Source: Onchidella celtica
Lineage: Eukaryota > Mollusca > Gastropoda > Systellommatophora > Onchidiidae
NCBI GenBank assembly: GCA_963931925.1
Contig: OZ007569.1
Span: 45,421,021-45,485,020, forward strand
Direction of reading: 5' to 3'
DNA: 64,000 nucleotides
This document shows, in pieces, positions 58,576 to 64,000 of the stretch; the stretch's first letter is position 1; each line of letters opens with the position of its first letter. The position numbers and the translations under genes are program-made. The notes under the pieces are model-generated. The model was not told the origin of the DNA. It saw nothing but the letters and a program-made list of their open reading frames with translations, and searched no databases.

Positions 58576-59384
58576 CTAGTCTCGATGTATTTCATAGGAA
58601 GGACTCGTCCCGGTCTGCCTTCTGGCAAACACACGGAAAAAAAGAAACACAAATACGTGGAACTCGTTCACTGTACTGAGAGGTATAGAAATCATTGCAT
58701 AGTATTCCTGGTACAAACAAGACTCCGGAACATTAACTCTTCGCGAGACAGTGACAAAACCCAGAGATCCTTAATTCCTCCATTTCGACTTGTTTCAGGG
58801 ACAGACGTTTTGCTGGAATAAAATTATGGACCCCCGTTATTGTCACTTTTTGTGAAGGTAAAGTTACTGAACATTCACTATTGCGCGACATCGACTGAGA
58901 AAACGGGACGTTTTGTCCATGACAAACAGTTCTCTGACTTACCCGCGTTGACGGCACTCACGCCTTAAGATATTCAAATCTACATAACGAAGGCCAGACA
59001 TTGCATAGATCAAGCAAATGAGCGAAGAGAAAGCTGGAAAGTTAATCAAAGGGAAAGACTGTACAGAATACAAATGGCTGAGGATAGAACCACAAAACGA
59101 TTGTATTGCAGACAAACAAATTTCCTTTCATTTTCCTTGACCCAGATGGAAAAATATTTCACAGGATAATAATCATGATGCCGGACATAAGCTCGCTGTA
59201 GAAAAAGTGAATCATAAAATACTCAACCTCAATTATACAGAAACATGAGCCTAGCCTAAAGTGCATTATAATTATGTGAACCTACAATTATCTCAGATCT
59301 TTTGTGCTTTTACCCCTTTTACGTTTAATTCAAGATAAACTAAGGTCACCAAGACTAGTGCTTATCCTTGTTCTTTCTCTTCGT

Positions 59385-59615
59385 TCACCCCAACTGACCA
59401 TCTCTCTGATCAGCCAGAGTGACCAATTCTCTGACCATCCGAACCGACCACTTCTCTGACCTCCCGAACTGACCACTTCTCTAACCACTTCTCTGACCAC
59501 CCGAAGTGACCATTTCTCTAACCACCCGAAGTGACCACTTCCCCGACCACCCGAATTGACCATTTCTCTGTTAACCGAACTGACCAATTCTCACTCTCAC
59601 CATGCGAACATAAGA
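59385..59615. repeat. Minisatellite of ~24-27 bp units
   Basis: About eight degenerate units of the form CTCTGACCACCCGAACTGACCA, variable in length, run across this stretch. The minus strand stays open through most of it as a Trp/Gly/Val-rich repeat peptide, but there is no reason to think it is translated. Confidence 0.8.
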
Positions 59616-59979
59616 TGACCACCCTTTTGACGGCCAAAGACCTTCTCCAGCCCCCGCGCCCATTCGTTTGTCCACGGTGATTTTGCTGTGGGAGAAAGGA
59701 TCTCTCTGGGCAGAGTTGGTACCCGAGCGAATTAAAGATTGCCAGAGGTCATCGTCGTGTCAAAAGAAAAAAAAAAAAGGTAGCTGAGACTTTGCACCCT
59801 CAACTTCCTGTCGCGCAGGCTTCAAATTTATCACCAAACTAAGGGCTGCAGTATTGTTAAAATGTATCGTTCATGTTCAATCACTGGTACAACGAGATTG
59901 ATGTTATATGACGGTTTCGAATTGCCCCGCATATTGCCTTGACATGGCCTTTTTTATTCTAAGGCGTGTTGACGTAAGT

Positions 59980-60240
59980 TCTCTCTCTCCCCGTCTCTCT
60001 CTCTGCGCTTTCAGTCTCTCTCGTTCTCTCCCTGTGCTCTCTCTTTCTCCCATGCTGTGTGTGTGTGTGTGTGTGTGTGCGTGCGTGCGTGCTTCCTCCT
60101 CTTTCTGTCTGTCTCTGTGCTTTCTCTCTCTCTCTCTGTGTGCCCCTCTCTCTTTCTCTGCTTTCTCGCCCTCTCTGCCTTCTCTTTCTCTCTCGCTGTG
60201 CTCTCTTTCTCTCTCAAACACACACACATACATTCATCTT
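59980..60240. repeat. CT-rich tract with (TG)n(TGCG)n core
   Basis: CTCTCTCT-rich sequence surrounds a TG dinucleotide run (about 60056-60078), which passes into GTGCGTGCGTGCGTGC. An ACACACAC patch follows near 60218. The long open frames on both strands are simple-repeat artefacts. Confidence 0.85.
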
Positions 60241-60610
60241 ACGTCACTGTGGCGTCAATCCAGTGTGTAATTTCATCTCTGCCATGCCAGAGCTGCTGGC
60301 CAGAAAAAAAAAAAAAAGCCACGGGGAAGGCCGACAATTGGCATATGATTTCAAACCCCAAGTTAAAAAAACTAATTTTCTCCAATCCATTCCAACACAA
60401 AGCTGAATACAAAATTAAGACAAAAAACTCCAATTTCCGAAATCCCGCTAAAATCCAATGGGCATTGTCTTCTTGTTTTGTTGCGGTTTTTTTGCCTGTT
60501 TTTTTTTTCCCCCTCTATTTTCCCCCTCCAAATTCTGATATGATCTTTTTGTGATGACGCACGCGGATTGATAACATAAAGCATGTGCTCCGGCCAGAGA
60601 TATCCTACAC

Positions 60611-63600
60611 CAGTGGTTCTCAACCTTTTTCAGGTAATCGCCCCCTTAGGCACCACTTTTTTTTTTTTTTTTTTTTCATCGCCGCCCCCCCCCCCCCCCC
60701 CCGTTACAATGGAGATGAGGCGATACAGACTGCACATACTTGGAGTTAGCGAGACCCGCTGGATACAGTCCGGACTGAAACAACTTAATACTGGGGAAAA
60801 GATTTTGTATTCTGGAAGGGAGGACAAAAAGCATACAGAAGGAGTAGCGATCATCTTGAGCAAGCACGCCCAGAGGTCACTGAGGGGATGGGAACCCTAT
60901 GGAAGGAGAATTATATTGGCATCATTTACTACTAAGAACAAGAACATCAACATGAACATTGTGCAGATATACGCCCCAACAAATGAAGCAACCGATGAGG
61001 ACAAGGACGATTTCTACAACCAGCTTCAGGAAATAGTTGACACATTGCCAAGAAAAGATGTGAACATTATAATGGGAGACGCCAATGCCAAGATAGGACA
61101 GGACAATACAGGGTATGAGGACATTATGGGGTGCAATGGTTTAGGACAAATGAATGAGAATGGAGAGCGGTTTGCAAGTTTCTGCGCATTTAACAGCTAT
61201 GTGATTGGAGGTTCAGTATTCCCACACAAGAGGATCCATAAGGCCACTTGGATTTCACCGGATGGAGTAACTGAAAATCAGATTGACCACTTTTGCATCA
61301 CCCGACGATTCAGACGCTCACTAGAGGATGTCATAGTACAGAGAGGAGCAGATGTTGGATCTGACCATCACATGCTGCTGGCAAGACTCAAACTCCGCCT
61401 CAAGAAACAAGGTACCAGAACAGGAACAAAGAGGAGAAAGTTTCAAGTGAGCCTTCTGGATGGAGACAAGAAGGAAGAGTTCCAGCTGACACTGAGGAAT
61501 AGATTCAAACCCCTTGTGGACCTCGAAGAGACAGTAGATTTGGAGACTCACTGGGCTAAGGTAAAAGGAGTATTTACATCGACATGTCAGGATGTTATTG
61601 GGGAAAAGAAAGTGGAACACAAGGAATGGATCAGTCAAAAATCACTGGACTTGATAAGGATAAGAAGAGACCTAAAAGAACGGGTAAATGCAAGTCGTAC
61701 AAGAAGCTCAAGAGTTGGTAACCAGGAAGAGTACCGAGCATCAGCTAAAGAGGTCAAAAAATCAATTAAAAAAGACAAAGAGGAGTTCATAGGAATGTTA
61801 GCAGAGAAAGCAGAGAAGGCAGCAACAGGAGGACACATGAGGATCCTCTACCAGACTACAAAGACTCTTGCTGGAAAATATGGAAAACCTGAAGTTCCTG
61901 TCAAGGATTACAACAGGAAGGCTATTTTTGGAAAGGAAGCTCAGGCAAAAAGATGGATAGAACATTTTAACAGCCTCTTGAACAGACCTCCACCAAGCAA
62001 CCCACCCGACATTCTACCCGCAAGAAATGATTTACCGATCAGTTGCGACCCTCCGACTAAAGCAGAGATTAATGATGCCATAAAGCAGTTAAATCGAGGC
62101 AAGGCAGCTGGACCAGACCAGATCCCACCAGAGGCGCTGAAGGCAGATGCTGCTGGGGCTGCAGAGGGTCTGCACTCACTATTCTCGAGGATTTGGATCG
62201 GAGGCAAGTTTCCAAAGGACTGGAAGGAAGGACACCTCGTGAAGCTCCCAAAAAAAGGCGACCTCAGCAATTGTAGTAACTACAGAGGAATCACACTTCT
62301 CTCCATCCCAGGAAAGGTTTTCAATCGGATTATTCTCAAGCGAATACAGAATGCAACAGACCAAAAACTTCGCGAGGAGCAAGCTGGTTTCAGGAGTAAT
62401 CGATCAACCACCGACCAGATCGCCACGCTGAGAATCATAGTAGAGCAGTCGCTAGAGTGGAACTCCCAACTGATAGTGAACTTCCTTGACTACGAGAAGG
62501 CCTTTGATAGCATCGATAGAGAAACACTATGGAGAATATTGAGACATTATGGAATCCCAGAGAAGATGGTGAATCTTATCAAGAGCATGTACGAGGGGAC
62601 AAGTTGCAGAGTCGTACATGATGGTGAGCTTACTGACAGCTTTGATATCAAGACTGGTGTTAGGCAGGGTTGTTTGCTGTCCCCATTTCTGTTTATCCTG
62701 GTGATTGATTGGCTTATGAAAGAAACCACCAGTGGAGGAAGAAATGGCATACAATGGACCCCATGGACACAGCTGGACGATCTAGATTTTGCAGATGACT
62801 TGGCACTATTGTCGCACACACACGACCAGATGCAAGCAAAGACTACAGCTCTAAACAAAATTTCAGAATCTATTGGATTGAGGATACATCCCGCGAAGTC
62901 GAAGGTCCTAAAAATTGTTGCACCCCTAAGCGAACAAGTCAGAGTAGGAGATCAACCACTGGAAGATGTAGAGTCCTTCTGCTATCTTGGTAGTATCATT
63001 GACAATAAGGGAGGAACAGAGGCAGAAGTCAAAGCACGAATTGGAAAGGCACAGGCAGCTTTCACATCCTTAAGCAAGATTTGGAGAACCAAGGATATAT
63101 CTCTAAAAACAAAGCTGAGGATATTCAACTCGAACGTGAAGTCAGTCCTGTTGTATGGATGTGAGACTTGGAATGCGTCCCAGGCCTGCATAAAGAGAAT
63201 CCAAGTTTTCATCAACAGATGTTTGAGGAAGCTACTTAAGATCAGATGGACAGACAAGGTCAGCAATGAAATTGTATTGAAAAGAACAAGACAGAACCCA
63301 GTCAGAGAGGAAATTGGTAGGAGGCGATGGAGATGGATCGGCCACACTCTCAGGAGGCCAGGAAACAGCATCACGAAGAAGGTATTGGACTGGAATCCCC
63401 AGGGCAAGAGATCAAGAGGAAGGCCGCGCGGAACGTGGAGAAGAGCCAGAGAAAATGATGTGCAACGAAGCGGAAAGACTTGGAATAATGTAAAGAGGCT
63501 GGCCCATGATAGAGAGGGATGGAAGGTGTTTGTTGGTGGCCTATACCCTGATCCAGGGTGAGAAAGGCAATGATGATGATGATGATGCCCCCCCCCCCTT

Positions 63601-63934
63601 GCCCCTTTTCAACCACCAAAAAAAAAAAAAAAAACAACTTCTCAAACCCAATGGCTACATTTCACAAGCAAACACACTACACACAAGTTAACGACGATAA
63701 GTTTTTCAATGCCTTATAAAACCCACTTACGCTTGCTGTTGAACAAGACAAAGGTTGCGCCCTGCATCTGCCTCAAAATTCCCCTCGGTTCATGTTTTCA
63801 CCGCCCCCCCCCCACCCCATATCACGCCCTCTCATTGTTTTCGCCCCCTTCTCGCCATTTTCTTCGTTTTCGCCCCACCCCCAAATCAAAATCGTCGCCC
63901 AAGGGGGCCATATCGCTCAAGCTGAGAACCACTG
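60611..63934. mobile_element. hAT-like element interrupted by a LINE
   Basis: The left end CAGTGGTTCTCAACCTTTTT and the right end (read inward CAGTGGTTCTCAGCTTGAGC) form the terminal inverted repeats, identical over the first 12 bases. Further in, both sides have GCCCCCTT-GGC. Without the nested LINE (60703-63587) about 440 bp remain, with no transposase, so it is a non-autonomous hAT. The flanking octamers TCCTACAC and TCCATATC match poorly, so the target duplication is unclear. Confidence 0.8.
60703..63587 (+). mobile_element. 5'-truncated non-LTR retrotransposon with open EN-RT ORF
   Basis: From ATG 60709 to the stop at 63561 a 950-codon frame is uninterrupted. An apurinic-like endonuclease comes first (GVSETRW, VQIYAPTNEATDEDKDDFYN, NIIMGDANAKIG, DVGSDHHML), then reverse transcriptase (NYRGITLLSIPGKVFNRIIL, AGFRSNRSTTDQI, FLDYEKAFDSI, GVRQGCLLSPFLF, catalytic LDFADDLALL), then VLLYGCETW and a basic C-terminus ending YPDPG. 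The 3' end is a GATGAT repeat. The endonuclease lacks its first strand with the catalytic Asn, so the copy is 5'-truncated. It sits in a C run: about 18 Cs on the left and 11 on the right, possibly the target duplication. The clade is RTE- or jockey-like, not resolved. Confidence 0.92.
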
Positions 63935-64000
63935 TCCATATCTCTGGCTCTGGCAACCACAAAAGGTGGGAGATAAACAAGTCAGTTTAGAAAGAAGTAG

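Larger units (their letters stand above)
55551..60610. other. Repeat-rich stretch upstream of recognised AREL1 exons
   Basis: On the minus strand this should be an AREL1 intron, or contain its 5' exons. I looked for the family's N-terminal block and did not find it. The contents are the microsatellites, the GTTTCCG repeat, TIR copy D and the minisatellite listed separately. Confidence 0.45.

Noticed and set aside
59904..60554. Overlapping long ORFs on both strands
   Set aside because: They are made by CT and TG simple repeats with no stops in most frames.

Overview
This is a eukaryotic, metazoan genomic window: AT-rich DNA with short coding exons bounded by GT/AG introns of a few hundred to a few thousand bases, plus many transposon remnants. 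The mixture (non-LTR retrotransposon ORFs, a tRNA-derived SINE, hAT-like and other TIR elements, TCTAGA-rich tracts) suggests an invertebrate, most likely a lophotrochozoan such as a gastropod mollusc. The taxon is inference; the two host genes are firm.

Layout. Positions 1-8105 are intergenic or 5'-flanking: dispersed repeats, TCTAGA-rich tracts, a MITE with a perfect 8-bp target duplication (6074-6303), a doubtful minus-strand coding remnant (477-1283) and a candidate first coding exon (7303-7417). Positions 8106-19912 (+ strand) carry 13 exons of GNPAT (dihydroxyacetone-phosphate acyltransferase), ending in the peroxisomal signal Ala-Lys-Leu. Two introns of this gene hold retrotransposon fragments. 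Positions 19913-37139 are a long gene-poor stretch between the convergent genes. It holds an inverted pair of THAP-bearing elements, a non-LTR fragment, a foldback repeat and one copy of an unusual TIR family with a 6-bp target duplication.

Positions 37140-55550 (- strand) carry 14 exons of AREL1, a filamin-repeat plus HECT E3 ubiquitin ligase. The catalytic cysteine codon is split across the last intron. The N-terminal exon or exons were not found and probably lie beyond 64000. AREL1 introns are crowded with repeats, including an in-frame 33-bp minisatellite that repeats the 5' splice site of one HECT exon, an exact 240-bp duplication, a SINE, a truncated LINE and a small hAT MITE. Positions 55551-64000 are repeat-rich and end in an open non-LTR retrotransposon ORF of 950 codons nested inside a hAT-like element.

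GNPAT makes the first intermediate of ether lipids in peroxisomes. AREL1 ubiquitinates IAP antagonists in the cytosol. I see no functional link between them beyond their tail-to-tail arrangement. No tRNA, rRNA or CRISPR array was supported. All exon boundaries were read by eye from frame, splice consensus and remembered family resemblance, not from an alignment.
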